Assembly (NCBI RefSeq): GCF_000699445.3
Contig: NC_067197.1
Span: forward strand, 372,001 to 436,000
DNA from: Schistosoma haematobium
Lineage: Eukaryota; Platyhelminthes; Trematoda; Strigeidida; Schistosomatidae
DNA length: 64,000 nucleotides
Direction of reading: 5' to 3'
Shown: in pieces, positions 35,013 to 46,667 of the stretch
Position numbering within the stretch: position 1 is the stretch's first letter
How the letters are laid out: every line of letters begins with the position of its first letter
Program-made: the position numbers and the translations under genes
Notes under the pieces: generated by a model
What the model saw: the letters and a program-made list of their open reading frames with translations, nothing else
What the model was told of the DNA's origin: nothing
Database searches by the model: none

Positions 35013-35690
35013 TTACCCCACGTAGAGTAGCATAAGCTGTCCACCAGCATTCTCCATCCAACTGGCCTGAGCCATCCTTTCCGGTTTTTTCCAGTTGCCA
35101 TTCATCTTTCTCATATCTACTCCCAATTCCCAATATAATGTGTTCTTCGGTTTTCTTCTTTTCTGTTTACCTTCGGGATTCCAAGTTACCATATGCCTCG
35201 TGATGCAGTTTGATGATTTCCGCAATGTATGTCCTATCCAGTTCCACCGATCTTTCCTAATTTCCTTTTCAGTTGGAAGCTCTTTCAAAGTAGGCTCTCG
35301 CTGATGGTATCCGGCCAAATGATAGTGAGTATCTAGCTTAGACAATTGTATTTAAATACTTGTACCTTTTTGGTTGCAGTAGTTTCGCACGTTTCAGCTC
35401 TGTACAATAGAGCTGTCTTGAGATTCGTATTGAAGATTGGAATTTGATATTGGTTGAAAGTTGTTTTGAGTTCCATGAGTTCTTCAATTGTAGGAATGCG
35501 GACATTGCTTTGCAAATCCTTGCATATACGTCCTCATCGGACCATCCACATTCATCGATGATGCCGTCCAGGCACGTGGAAGTTTTTACATCTTCCACAG
35601 CTTTTCCATCAAGAGTGATTGCGCTGAATTTCGTTGTTGTATTCCAGGATTGTGCTTTTCCCCGTGTATTTTAAGGCATAATGATGCAGA
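35013..35690 (-). mobile_element. RTE-like family A fragment, RT C terminus
   Basis: The minus strand contains CLDGIIDECGWSDEDVYARI, ALLYRAETCETT and [19 protein letters not shown], the same order as in the fragment at 195-780. Stops and shifts are present. Confidence 0.75.
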
Positions 35691-35698
35691 TGCTGCTT

Positions 35699-36380
35699 CT
35701 ATACTGGCTTTCCTCGCCTGCAATTGTCTAGCGACCGTCTCGAGAAAAATGCCAAAGGTTTACAGGAGTGGTTAACCCATTGTTGTAAGACACCTCCGAT
35801 TGCTGATTCGGATGCGTCTACTGCGATAAAAATGGGTGCTTCAGTGTCCTGATGTGCAAGCATTATTGCTTTAGCAATAAGGTCCTTAACTGTGGAGGAT
35901 GCTTCTCGCGTGGTGTCGTCCGGATTGATGGATTTCGCACTTCCAGGAAGTTGGTCGGTTAGCGGTTTCATAAGTGACGCGCAGTTCGGTATGAATCGTC
36001 TATAGAAAATTACCCGGCTGTTAAATGTGCGTAATTGCTTGATGGTGTTCGGCTCTGGGTAATCCAGAATGGCTGCCGCTTTAATTCTAAGGGGTCGGAT
36101 GCCGTGCGCATCTTTAGTGTGTCCTAGGGAGTCCAAGGAATTAGTTCCGATTTGGCATTCCCGAGTGGTTACAGTAATGCCTTCTTAGGGACCATGTGCG
36201 ACGGAGATACCCATGGGCTGTTTGACAGTCTTATGATATCTAACTCTATCAATAATAGAATTCGTTTATAGCTAACTTCAGCTTTTCGGAAGCCAGTCGG
36301 CGCGCTCTCGAGAATACAGGTGGTCCTGTAGTCGTGATGTGACGTGTAACGTTGCTGGTTACACACGGTAATTTCGGTTG
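35699..36380 (-). pseudogene. Old Gypsy relic, RT and RNase H
   Basis: The minus strand shows an RT start remnant (LSNSPWVSPSHMVPKK, 36169-36366). After a deletion come the end of RT (FYRRFIPNCASLMKPLTDQL) and RNase H (FIAVDASESAIGGVLQQWV then CKPLAFFSRR). The YIDD block is missing. It is diverged from the young Gypsy but has the same organisation. Confidence 0.7.
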
Positions 36381-36499
36381 CGGTTGGTATATCCGAGAAT
36401 AATTATCTAGTATAGGTTGATAGAATGAGTCTATCGTGTGTCTGACTTTGACAGGAGATAATCTGCAACCGGAAAAAGAAGTTATGCGAGCAGATAGTT

Positions 36500-36722
36500 T
36501 GGCGTAAACTCACTTTAAGGTAAACGTACCTTTTGCCACATGTAGCGATAGGCTTTCCGTCTGCCACCTGCAGGTGTGAAACAGATTCGCGAAGCCGGTC
36601 GTTAGAATTCTCTGAAAGAACGCTAACGTCTGCGCCAGTGTCGATGAGGTACCAAACTCTCGTTATCTTACCTGTGATGTGTAACAGACGGCTATGTTCG
36701 CCTGATACGGTTGCCGTTAATG
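36500..36722 (-). pseudogene. Old Gypsy relic, protease
   Basis: The minus strand reads an aspartic protease core, YLIDTGADVSVLS, preceded by a VSGEHSRLLHI stretch. An LTR-like repeat abuts its N-terminal side at about 36722. Confidence 0.65.
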
Positions 36723-36729
36723 CGTTTGT

Positions 36730-37250
36730 TTTTTGTTATATCCCGATGAGAAAAATAAGTGGTAATTTTCGGGATCCATTTATGGACCGATACTACGAGT
36801 ATATTTTTATCGTATAACTGTCATGTTACTAAACTGTTTATATTCATGTTCCTTTCGTTATGAGTTTTAATTTGACCTATGAACTATTATTATACTATTT
36901 ACCATTCTTAAGTTATGGCCTGTCTGTTAATTACTATCTCCCTCATTCACAGCCACTTTTGGCCAAATATTGTACAAATGTTATTTTTTATTTTATTGTA
37001 CGTTGTGGTCTGTTTGATTGGTATATAAACCCCGTATGTTTGAAATAAATGATTCATATTGCAGAGGCTGAGATTTGTGTTCTGGACTCAACTGGTTGGG
37101 CTAGACAGGGAAGCAGGATCAATCAGGACTCTAGGTTGCTCGCACGTGTTTATGCGTCACTGGTTCAATCGATAATTCGCTGCTCTCTGATTGGCGGTAT
37201 CGTTGCGCTATCCAATATACAGTGCACACAGATTCACAATTTATAAAATT
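36730..37250 (+). repeat. LTR-like dispersed repeat (family L), possible solo LTR
   Basis: It matches 48690-49190 on the same strand over several hundred bases with moderate divergence, including TATTGTACGTTGTGGTCTG-type sequence and GGTATATAAACCCCGTATG. It then has an AATAAA-like signal. It splits the protease and gag parts of the old Gypsy relic, so it inserted later or is a nested solo LTR. Exact ends are not resolved. Confidence 0.5.
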
Positions 37251-37489
37251 TTTCGTGTCGGTTGGTTTTGAGTTTGGAAACCTGCAGGGTTTTCTGCAAT
37301 TTCTGGAGGACTTTTCATACTGGTTATGATACCAGCACCAGTCAGGGTTATCAGTCTCCCGTGGTCTAGAGACAAATCGCCTGCGTGAAGTGCTTCTTCA
37401 CAGTGTGTGTGACCGCTTACGGTTATTACGAAATTGCAAATAACGTGTAATTGTACGACATAACTCTGTTATGTCATTCTGGGTCGTTT

Positions 37490-38035
37490 GAGGTTTTTCT
37501 TTAAATGAAAGAACTTCGGTATTAGAGAATTTCGTGATTTCAAGGATGTGGTCAGCTCGTTTACGGAGTTGTTTTGAAAGGAGACCAGAAGAGCTTGCAC
37601 CTGTTGAGGAAGTTTAGATATGGAACGTTGTCTGAATAATCCATCATCGAAGGTTTTTGGCCGATAACCTCTCTCATTCGTTGCAGCATGTCTGTCGTAG
37701 AACCATGTTGCAGGCCGATGTTATTAAGGAGTTAGTCTAACCGTTGTCGATTGGTTAGATCTCCGCGTTTAAGGATAGGTCGTTTCAGTTTTTCATATGG
37801 TTCCAAACTATCACTAGTAAACATGCTAGATGTTATGTACCTGTTGAATTAGTGAGGTAGTGCCCTGGCTACTTCGAGGAATTGTGCACGTGTGTCGATC
37901 ACGCCGTGCTCACAGAAGTCAGCTTCCGCGTAGCAGAACCAGGCTTCGATGCTGTCTGGCTAGAAGGGCATTAGCTGAAACGAAGGTGGTGATATAGTTT
38001 CTAACTTAAGTACCTTAGGCGTCTGTTCAGCCATG
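37490..38035 (-). pseudogene. Old Gypsy relic, Gag
   Basis: From an ATG at 38033 (MAEQTPKVLKLETISPPSFQ) the minus strand reads a Gag capsid remnant: DSIEAWFCYAEADFCEHGVI, then QFLEVARALPH and DSLEPYEKLKRPILKRGDLT. At least three in-frame stops break it. It is the most upstream part of the relic, which therefore runs from 38035 down to 26640. Confidence 0.7.
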
Positions 38036-38149
38036 ATGAGACATCAAGTACGAGAATGAACGAGTGAAGAAATATATATCCAAAACACGGAAAAATACCA
38101 CTATATATAAAAAATTAAAATAAGGCAATGATATATAAAATCCCAATTT

Positions 38150-38560
38150 GATGTACCAGATCACGTTAGGCTCATCAACGAAGATGCCACGGGTATTTGT
38201 AATTTGGCAACGCTTTAACCAGTAACACCTTCTTATATGAATTGTACCCTCCAAGTGAAATCAAAAGACAAAAACGAGGAGGTTCAAAGATATATTCGAT
38301 AGTCTATCAATATATAGTGGATCGACTGATCTAATCTGGGTAGCGACTGCAGGGGATGTTGAGCACGGCGTTCCCACTCTTGATCTGGCACGGATGCATG
38401 ACCGAGCGCCTTCAGCTAGGTGAGTGCGTCAAAACCAATGTGGTCAGCATTCAATGTCGAAAACTTACAGAGCTATTTATTTTGGGGATTTATTTACCGC
38501 TGGAGTTTGTATGGAACACAAAGTTCGGATTATTTTCAAAGTTCAAATCGTCAAGTTGCA
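38150..38560 (+). repeat. Unclassified dispersed repeat X, copy 2
   Basis: It is homologous to 17990-18330 in opposite orientation. The coding frame seen in copy 1 is lost here. It lies between the Gag relic and an RTE fragment. Confidence 0.5.
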
Positions 38561-38564
38561 TGCA

Positions 38565-39485
38565 AGCCGTCCATTGTATTCCGTGCTTCCCGTCAGATGT
38601 GTCGGTTTTCATAACCCAGTCAACCGCCAGGTGAGAGGGAGTGGAAATAAGTACACCGTACACGTACACTGCAATGCTAACGACGGTTTCATAAGGTTCT
38701 CCAATTCACACTGTCAAATGTTTTTCATAGTCATAAAGGTTGGTGTATAATGACAGGTTCCTTTCAATTGATAGTCCAACAGTGATCCGTATTGTCGCAA
38801 TTCAGTTTGTGCACGACCAATCCTTACGTAATCTAGCCTGTTGATCTCGAAGTTGAGTGTCTACTGAATCTTTCATCTGGCTCAAATACACTCTGTTGAA
38901 AACCTTTCCTGATACTCATAGTAGTGTGATTTCTTTGTAGTTTTCACATTTGTTCAAATCTCTTTTCCTGGGTACCCTGATGAGGTGTTCTCCTTTTTAA
39001 TCTGTCGACAATTGTTCTTCCTCCCAAGCATTCCTGAATAGAATGTGGAGCATGTTTACAGTTGCTTCCACGTGTGACCTCAGTGATTCAGCTCGTATGT
39101 TGTCGCGTCTTGATGCTTTCTCACTCTTGACGTGTCTGATGGTCAACTTGATTTCTTCCGTTGTTGGTGGAGTGACATCTATAGGAAGGTCTGTGTGTGT
39201 TGCTTCGATGTTCAGTGTGTTCAGTGTGGATGGTCTATTCAAGAGTTCCTTAAAGTTTTCTACCCATCTGTTCCTCTGTTCTTGAATTTCAGTGATTGAC
39301 TTACCTTCTTTGTTCTTGACTTTTATCTCCGGTTTACTACATTTTCCCTGCTAGATTCTTTCTTGTGTCATGTATTTGTCTTGCATTTCCGCTATCGTTT
39401 TCATGTCTTCCACGTATTTCTGAGTGTTAGCTCTAATGCTCCTTTTCTCTCTCTTATTTGCTTCTATGTATTCGGTCTTTGCTTT
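38565..39485 (-). mobile_element. RTE-like family A fragment, RT domain
   Basis: The minus strand reads LPIDVTPPTTEEIKLTIRHV, then ATVNMLHILFRNAWEEEQLS and downstream RT blocks in broken frames. It has neither the 5' endonuclease nor the 3' C-terminal end. Confidence 0.7.
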
Positions 39486-39489
39486 AAGT

Positions 39490-39735
39490 TATTATTCGAA
39501 GGTTAGGAAAAGTGGTGCAAAAGTCCTTCTTAGTGCAGATCGAATGCTACCGACCAAGTTGCAATGTGACCACCAGTCTTGGTGACACGACACTGCGTGC
39601 ACTATGTTGAGATAAGATGGTGGCTGGAGGTGGTCAACAGGAAACCCTGGACTCGGGTTTCGTGCCACTTGCCATACTCGTCAGTAAGATATACCTGTAA
39701 TCTTGAGGGAACTGGTTCTCCCAGCTTCCCAGATC
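39490..39735 (+). repeat. Unclassified GC-richer repeat
   Basis: Its composition differs sharply from its neighbours and it contains GTGGTCAACAGGAAACCC. It looks like a common schistosome dispersed repeat from memory. No second copy was found in this window. Confidence 0.3.
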
Positions 39736-39980
39736 TGTGTAAACTGAACTTTACACTACTGAATATCAATGAATCAGTATATTTACTATGTGAAAAGATT
39801 TACAATACAACACAACACAACACAATACAATTAAGTACTTATAACTGATAGATATACCTAATCAACTAAGTTACTCTTCAAGATACGATTCAATGTCAGA
39901 TATATATCATTTTAAGAAATTAATTATGTACATTGTTCTCATTGTACTTGATCAAATCATTACTCGTTATGTAACATTGT

Positions 39981-40261
39981 TTATGAAATTTCACTGATAA
40001 TATTAAGTTTCTCATATAATCGACTTATTAATGCAATTAGAATACATTTAATCAACTTGATTTGTATTAAATTCATTGGAGATATTTCATTGAATTTATC
40101 TGTTATAGATATAATACTATTTATATTGAAAATATAAAGTAAATCTTTATAATCTATATTTATTAATGTATCAATTAAATATGGATATTGTTCAGTGAAC
40201 CAATCTATAATAAATAATGATCGAATAATTGTGGATATAGATTCTTCTTTATGTTCCATAT

Positions 40262-40353
<92 letters not shown>

Positions 40354-40880
40354 TGAGTATTAGTGTTAGCACTAGTAGTATTAGTAGTAGTATTATGAGT
40401 AGTAGTGTTAGCATTAGTAGAATGAGTAGTATGAGTATTAGTGTTAGCATTAGTAGTATGAGTAGTATGAGTAGTAGTGTTAACATTAGTAGTATGAGTA
40501 GTATTGGTTAGTTTTTTTGAATTCATTATATTAAATGTTGTAGATGCATGAGCTAATAGACAATTTAATAAATAGATTATTGATTTATTTGATTTCATGA
40601 TAATCATATTATGAATGATAAGTTTTATCCAATCATCTTGATGAACAATTCCATTGAGATTGTTTGTTCTATTCAATATGATTGATAAATGTGATGTGTT
40701 TAATATAAGTTCAGAAAAGAAACAATTAATTTGATCATTGAATTGATGTATGAAAATACCAATTTCAGGATGATCATTGAAAATACTTCTGATTGTTGAT
40801 ACTGTGATTGCATATGGATCATTTTTTGAAATATCTTGTAACCATTGATCAACATGGACATATTCTTTACTCATTATATC
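39981..40880 (-). CDS. Unrecognised multi-exon gene, last exon
   Basis: This exon adds 299 residues and the stop codon to a gene whose other recognised exons lie at 44852, 46668, 50987, 52867 and 53062. It begins after a TATATATAG acceptor in phase 0, reading DIMSKEYVHVDQWLQDI. A central low-complexity block of about 85 residues is made of Asn, Thr, His and Ser, with long Thr and Ser runs encoded by an inverted microsatellite. The flanks are helix-like, leucine and isoleucine rich, and end in a LISRLYEKLNIISEIS tail. I do not recognise the family. The total visible coding part is about 814 codons and lacks the N terminus. Confidence 0.7.
40262..40353. repeat. Inverted trinucleotide microsatellite inside a coding exon
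   Basis: About 13 TAC units run directly into about 18 TAG units on the plus strand. The arms are self-complementary with no spacer. On the minus strand they encode a Thr run followed by a Ser run, in frame with the exon. Confidence 0.9.
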
Positions 40881-41995
40881 CTATATATAAATGGATAATT
40901 GATTCATATGAATAGATTCAATGAAAAAATAGAAAAACATAATGATAAAAACTCATATTGCTTATGAATTCAATGGAGGAAACTAAATTAACGACAAAAT
41001 TATATCTGATGATAGTTAACTTTATTAAGTGACTTTAATTAGACAACTATTGTGCAGTAGGAACAACAACAGTGTCGACCTACTGATATGCTTGAATACT
41101 ATTACGAGTTCGTTATACTCGATAGACGAAACGAAAGTCAAAGATACAGTGACACGATAAGCTATTCTAATCCGTTGTCCCCGGCCCTTCTAACTAGATC
41201 AAGAAGTTTTGATGAGGCATCCAGAAAATACGAGGTCACTAAGCACACAAATCAAGCTTATTTATACAATGATAGAAACGTTATTGGAAGAGCCACAAAA
41301 TAGCGTACTAAAAAGATCCGTCAACCAATGACAGTCAAGGATTTCGGAGTAGGAAATGTAAGCTGTAGATCAACTAAGCGTCTCTTGACGCGAAAAGATA
41401 AAATTCAAATTTTCAGAATAAAATTACAAAATCGGGAACTTTTCTAATTGAGTTCTGTGGATCTAACGTCTTCAATATTTACAAACCCATAATGGTTTAT
41501 ACCTGAAATCTCTATATATTTCAGCAACCATATAATGTGTAAACAACAGAGTTACCATCCAATGGTTCATCGTTTTGATTTCTATCAGTTTCCTGTACTG
41601 AGGGTTTATCATTTTTTTTTATCGCGTACCTACCAGAAGCGAAAATACTTCATTAAAACCGACTTAATAATAAAATAATATCTGTAAGGTATTAACTAAA
41701 CGTAAAGATGGGTCACAGATAAAGATTTACTTTTACTGAAGTACACTCACAAGGATATGAACTAATACAGAAATAGTTTGCCCTTGACCTGATGCATAAA
41801 ATAAGTTTAAATCAGGTGACAATAAATTGTTAATGCTTTAGATTAAAACAATATCCATCGTCATGGTGTTGATTATAATTTTGAATAATCCAAAATATTT
41901 ATTATAAATATTGTTTGAGATTTGATCTTTAATTGTTTTAGTATTATTCAAATTATCAAAGGTAAAATTATGAGTCCTCAACTGCTTATCTCAGT
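40881..41995 (-). other. Intron, no feature recognised
   Basis: It is part of the intron between the exons at 39981 and 44852. A 71-codon plus-strand frame at 41088-41303 shows no motif. Confidence 0.4.
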
Positions 41996-42286
41996 GAGAT
42001 TATAATTTATGGGGGATCTTTGAATGAGGCTAAAGTGACGTTGAATGTGTCCACTTCATAAGTAGAACCAAATAAGGGTTATAAACTAGTGTGTGAGGAA
42101 TCAGGATTATGATTTACAGTTGATAGTTAGGATTAGGAATTAGATTTAGGGTTATCATCATGAACTGAAATCAGCTATAATACCAAGACTCTATTTAGTC
42201 AAATGGTTGACTGGATTTCGCACCCAAATCCCAGACCTTTTATCTCATATCTAATTGTTTCATCCATAAAAACAATTGTCTTGCTC
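41996..42286 (+). repeat. MITE-like repeat, copy 2
   Basis: It starts GAGATTATAATTTATG and is alignable with 6332-6617 by eye along most of its length. The right terminal repeat is degraded. It is intronic and about 120 bp from SINE A2. Confidence 0.55.
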
Positions 42287-42405
42287 TTATCTCTTTTATT
42301 TCATTTTTGCAAGATCAACAATTAGAATGATGTTAGTGATTGTAATTGTGAGGTTATGTGAATTGTTTCAAATTTAGCTGATTAATTAAGAACATTTACT
42401 AAACC

Positions 42406-42736
42406 GTTTGGTATAGTCTGGCTTGTATCTTCCCATTCAGGTTTAAGACTGCAATTGATCATTCTGTTATTGGCATATGTGCATACTGTGCGTATGTCTC
42501 GATATTGCCTTCATTGCTTACAAAAACCTTGTGAATTAAGGCAACCCCATTGCACAAGCAAGTGACTATCAGGACTCAGCAGCTGAGTGGATAACGTGAT
42601 GGTGTTTGAAGAAAAAGGTACTGCTGGGTTCGAGTCTCAGAGTGAACATCAACTCTGAGATGCAGGCACATCCAGCTGACGAGTCTCAAATAGGACGAAA
42701 CGCGAGTCCTGGATTCCACTGCTAGCCACTATCCAT
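42406..42736 (+). mobile_element. SINE family A copy 2, with an intact hammerhead
   Basis: CATTTACTAAACC at 42393-42405 is repeated at 42737-42749, a 13-bp target duplication. Inside are a box A-like AGCTGAGTGG and a box B, GGGTTCGAGTC (about 42618-42640), then the ribozyme and the CCACTGCTAGCCACTATCC end. It lies in an intron of the minus-strand gene, antisense to it. Confidence 0.88.
42670..42714 (+). ncRNA. Hammerhead ribozyme, intact core
   Basis: Stem I pairs ATCCAG (42670-42675) with CTGGAT (42709-42714). The core CTGACGA is at 42676-42682. Stem II is closed by GTC and GAC (42683-42696). GAAA is at 42697-42700 and the GTC cleavage triplet at 42706-42708. All conserved core bases are present (position 7 is free to vary). 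Self-cleavage after 42708 is predicted. Stem III is very short, as in the S. mansoni type. Confidence 0.88.
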
Positions 42737-43724
42737 CATTTACTAAACCATTTAATGAACGAGATGATTAGATCCGTGGCATTCAAATTTTACAATATTA
42801 AACAGTCATTGTATTCATTAAGCTACTCAAAAGGAATTTGAGAAAACAAAAAAACACAGGAAATATACAGGAAATACTACTTTTTTAAATTTAAACTTGA
42901 AAACAAAAATGCATCTTTTAAAGAATTCATCAAGAGTTTACATATATCAATACAGACTAACCATCTATTCTATGTATGATAAAATGAATTAGACTTATTG
43001 TAATATGAAAGATACTTGTTAGTTTCAATGACTCTATTCGTTTGTTTTTTTCAATAATGACCAACTATGAAGTGTTATTACACCAAGACTAGTCATTTTA
43101 AAATATATCAGGTTTTGTTTAACTAACTTTTTACAAAACTATTGAAATGCAACGAGATTACCTGGTACTACAATTTCTACGTTTATCCTAGTACCTTTGA
43201 ATACAATAACAAAATGCTTTTTTATAAAGAACTGTGGTTTTCTTGTCAAGTGATAATTCTTTTGTACATTATTTCATTCGTTATTTTGAATTAAAAGATA
43301 CAATAACTTTCATTGTGTTTACGAATTTCTCTCCAACTTGATTTTTAATCGATTTATGACTACTAGAGTACAAATTGGACAGTTCGGTGAATGACTATTG
43401 AATATGGCAAATTCGACTATATCCAATTATTATAAGGATATACTCGTAATGTATGGCGAATATTTCTTACTTTTACTGTACAGTTAAATGTTTTATGTTA
43501 TGCATTGTAATTAGTTATAATAATAAAGTGTAATTCCATTCTGTCTACTTCCACTTCAAATTCTTATTTATGTCTTATTGAAGTTTTAGCTCAGTTGGGA
43601 TTAATAATAATTCATCATATTCCAATACTTTATCATGCTGTGGAATTGAGAGTAAATTAAACATATGAAGTTTTAATGATGTCTTAAATACAACAGCATA
43701 GTACATTTCAACAGTCTATTAACA

Positions 43725-43860
43725 TAGAACTCCGCCTGGAGTCCCTCTAGGGACTACTGCTGGTCCAAATCCCGGATAAAGTAGGAGGGTTGGGCATGGG
43801 GTTAGCGAACCCATCCCGTAAAAAACTAACTCGCTTAAAAAACACTAACCAGAAAAACTA
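43725..43860 (+). repeat. GC-rich dispersed element 5' fragment
   Basis: A block with GGAGTCCCTCTAGGGACTAC and GGAGGGTTGGGCATGGGGTT stands out in AT-rich sequence. From memory it resembles the 5' leader of schistosome RTE-type elements (family B). No coding part follows. Confidence 0.4.
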
Positions 43861-44404
43861 TTGAGCATAGAATTATAAGAGAACTATTAACATCTATCCA
43901 CTAACCTATCATATATGATGGTTGTCTTATTAAGATTATTCTACATAAATATAATTGGCTATACTTTAACATATGAAAGTAATCAAGTATATAATCGAAA
44001 AATTACGTCAATTTCGGCAAACAATATGATAAACGTGCACGAAAAGTTTGAAAGCAGTTGAAATAATCACTGAATAATGTATTTCTTAACTTGTTCTGCT
44101 AATCAATGAAACTAATCAATAGGAGCCTGGTTATCATAGTGATACAGTAGGTCAATTAGACGTTGACTAAATAATATGAGTGTTCAAATGGCTAAAATTT
44201 GGTTTCCTTTCTTAAGGAGTGGGATACATATCGCTGATGAAAAAACGTGACTTAAACTTCAGAAGGAAATATATGTGTGGTGTGAGTTACTTAAACCCAC
44301 ATAAGTAGTAATCAGACATAGAATGTATTTCAGTAGAAGATCGAGAAGGAAAGAATGGGATGAAAAGAATGGTATAAAAATGCAGGAACAATGAAATCTG
44401 AGAC

Positions 44405-44500
44405 AATGGACTGATATTTGCTCTCTAATTTCGTGTCAAATACATTCGATTGTCCCCACTCGTGTTCTTGTTCACTACATACGTATATTCGTTAGTGTAC
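44405..44500 (+). repeat. Second copy of the repeat at 1-120
   Basis: It shares ATACATTCGATTGTCCC and a TTCACTAC block with the window start, in the same orientation. Confidence 0.4.
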
Positions 44501-44851
44501 ATTTTAGTTCTCTATTCACTCTGTCCTCCCACTCAGGTAATCATTCGAGCCAATGGACAGAAAACTGGTTTATCAGTATCACAGTTAGACAATGCCTAAC
44601 ACAAAACTTGATGTTCATCATTTAGATTCAAAGCCGAAATCTATTGCCAGATTTGATGACTAGCTATAAACATTCCATCTTTATCCGTAATGCACAACTA
44701 CATTGTAGAGAATACTTTAATACATGAATATTGCCTAACCTAACGAATCGTCTGTCATAACAGGTAGCTTATCCACAGAAACTCCTGACAATTTGTCAAT
44801 CAATGAATCAAACAAAATGAATATATTTCATATTCATAATGAATAACTTAC

Positions 44852-45286
44852 TAATCTTTCCATTTCATATCTTTGAATCCATGTCTCCAATTCAATTTGA
44901 AAACAATTAGGCTGTTGAGTACTTTCCTTATATAATACATCTAAAGAGAAGTCATCAATTACACATGGTAACTGTACTAAGTGTTCAATGAGATGTGAAA
45001 TAACGTTTTCCAGTTTTTTTCTCATAACTTTCTCATTCACAGTTATTGTGATTTTATCCTTATTCTGTAGACTAAGATTTCTATTGGATTGTGTAAATAT
45101 TGGCAAAATGTATGATAGTAATAAATTGATTATTTTCATTAAATGAATGACCAGTTTCATGCGATGACTTGTTGTTTGCCTTGATTGAGTTCCTATGATG
45201 TGTTTATCACGGTCTTCTAGTTCAACGCATATTTGTGTTTCTTTGTTTCCAAGACAAATTGGTTGAGCCGGCAATGTAAATGTTAC
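44852..45286 (-). CDS. Unrecognised multi-exon gene, fifth visible exon
   Basis: It is a 145-codon exon bounded by a TTTTAG acceptor and an A|GTAAGT donor, phase 0 at both ends. It reads VTFTLPAQPICLGNKETQIC at the start and ETWIQRYEMERL at the end. No motif is recognised. It is helix-rich in appearance, with a central IINLLLSYILPIF hydrophobic stretch that is too short and charged around its edges to call a membrane segment. Confidence 0.65.
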
Positions 45287-45902
45287 CTAAAATGACAAGA
45301 TATTTCTAAGTATCATTTTAATTGATCAATAGTTTGTAAATAAACTCAACAATAGTACCAGTATAGTGAAAAAGAACACATGAGGGGAAAACCAAAATGG
45401 ATTTGAATACAAATTTACAGAATGTTTTAGTAAAATCTAAGAACCATACAGTAAATACTTCATTTACAAATTATCCATCAATCGTCTCAGATTTCATTGT
45501 TTCTTCGTTTCTCTGTTGTCGTTCTCTTTGCCTTGATCTTCTTAATCTTCTGCCTCTAGATATTTCACTTTCTATTGATGATACATGCTACTTATCTCTG
45601 TCGACATCAGTAGTGCATCCCACAACAGAATTGTTATTTCTTCGTAAAAGAAACATGATACAAATTAGAAAATATTTTACTAAATGAACAATGTTCTACA
45701 GTTACTGTCCAAATATTCTTCTGTCAACTTTCAGATCAAATCCATTGATTCTTAGATTGTGTTTACACTGGAGCATATAAAATAAAACGGTAACTATTGA
45801 CCGATATGATTCAATATTCCTGTACATTTTATTTGATATAAACTGGTTGAAAGCAATTAACAAGAGACCTTAGATCTTGATTTTCTTATTATTATTATTA
45901 TT

Positions 45903-46304
45903 TGTTGGGGACGTTAGATCCCCAGAACTCATTTGGGAAAGGACCTAATTTTGTAATTTTATTTAGAAAATTAGAATTTCATTGTTTTCGCGCCATAAGC
46001 GCTCTTGTCGCCTTCGTGACGTATTTCCCACTGGGAAATATCTTAAATGCTATTGGTCCGTTGCTTCTTTTAGTATGCTATTTGGTAAGTCTCTCCAAGG
46101 ACGGTCTTGTACTCTATATATACGTTTTAAATTGCGTTTGTTGTTATCGCTCGTTTCTGGCTGTTTGCAGAATATACTTCTCCGTTCTAAGCTTGGAATT
46201 CTTCCTCTAGGACGCATCAAATAGCTAGCTTACTGGTCTTTGGTCACTGAGTCTTTGTTCTCGTTCGTAGATTAAGTGAACTCGTGATAGCTTCAACCCT
46301 AGCA
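45903..46304 (+). mobile_element. Solo LTR
   Basis: 402 bp starting TGTTGGGGACGTTAG and ending CCCTAGCA, flanked by TTATT on both sides (45898-45902 and 46305-46309). It contains a TATA-like CTCTATATATACG near 46115 and is richer in GC than the host intron. The left TTATT lies in a TTA microsatellite, which weakens that evidence slightly. No internal coding region is present. It may be BEL/Pao or Gypsy type; I cannot decide. Confidence 0.7.
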
Positions 46305-46667
46305 TTATTAATGGCTTTATTCAATATTATAGTTTTGGTATAAGATAGAATTGTCAACATTTCTTCATCATAACTACAATATTGAGAGAACTAATACTCC
46401 GTATAGTCATTAGTTGGATGCATATCATTCACTGTCACAATGAATGACCATTTGAGTAAAAGGTACCATTGAATAATGCATATTTTTGTTTTAGTACAAA
46501 ATTCTTGTTGTCAATGAAATTCAATTGTAATTCAATATGATGAAGCTTAACGATGATCAAAAGGAAAATTTGATCACTTCTTTTAACTGGATGATATTTT
46601 ACCCCTATGAAAGACAGATGATATACTTGAAAGAATTTAAGACATTCTAACCCCCTAATAATCTTAC

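Noticed and set aside
40205..40511. Long Ser-rich and Leu/Val-rich open frames on both strands over the microsatellite
   Set aside because: They result from the trinucleotide repeat being open in several frames. Only the minus-strand frame joins splice-compatible coding sequence.
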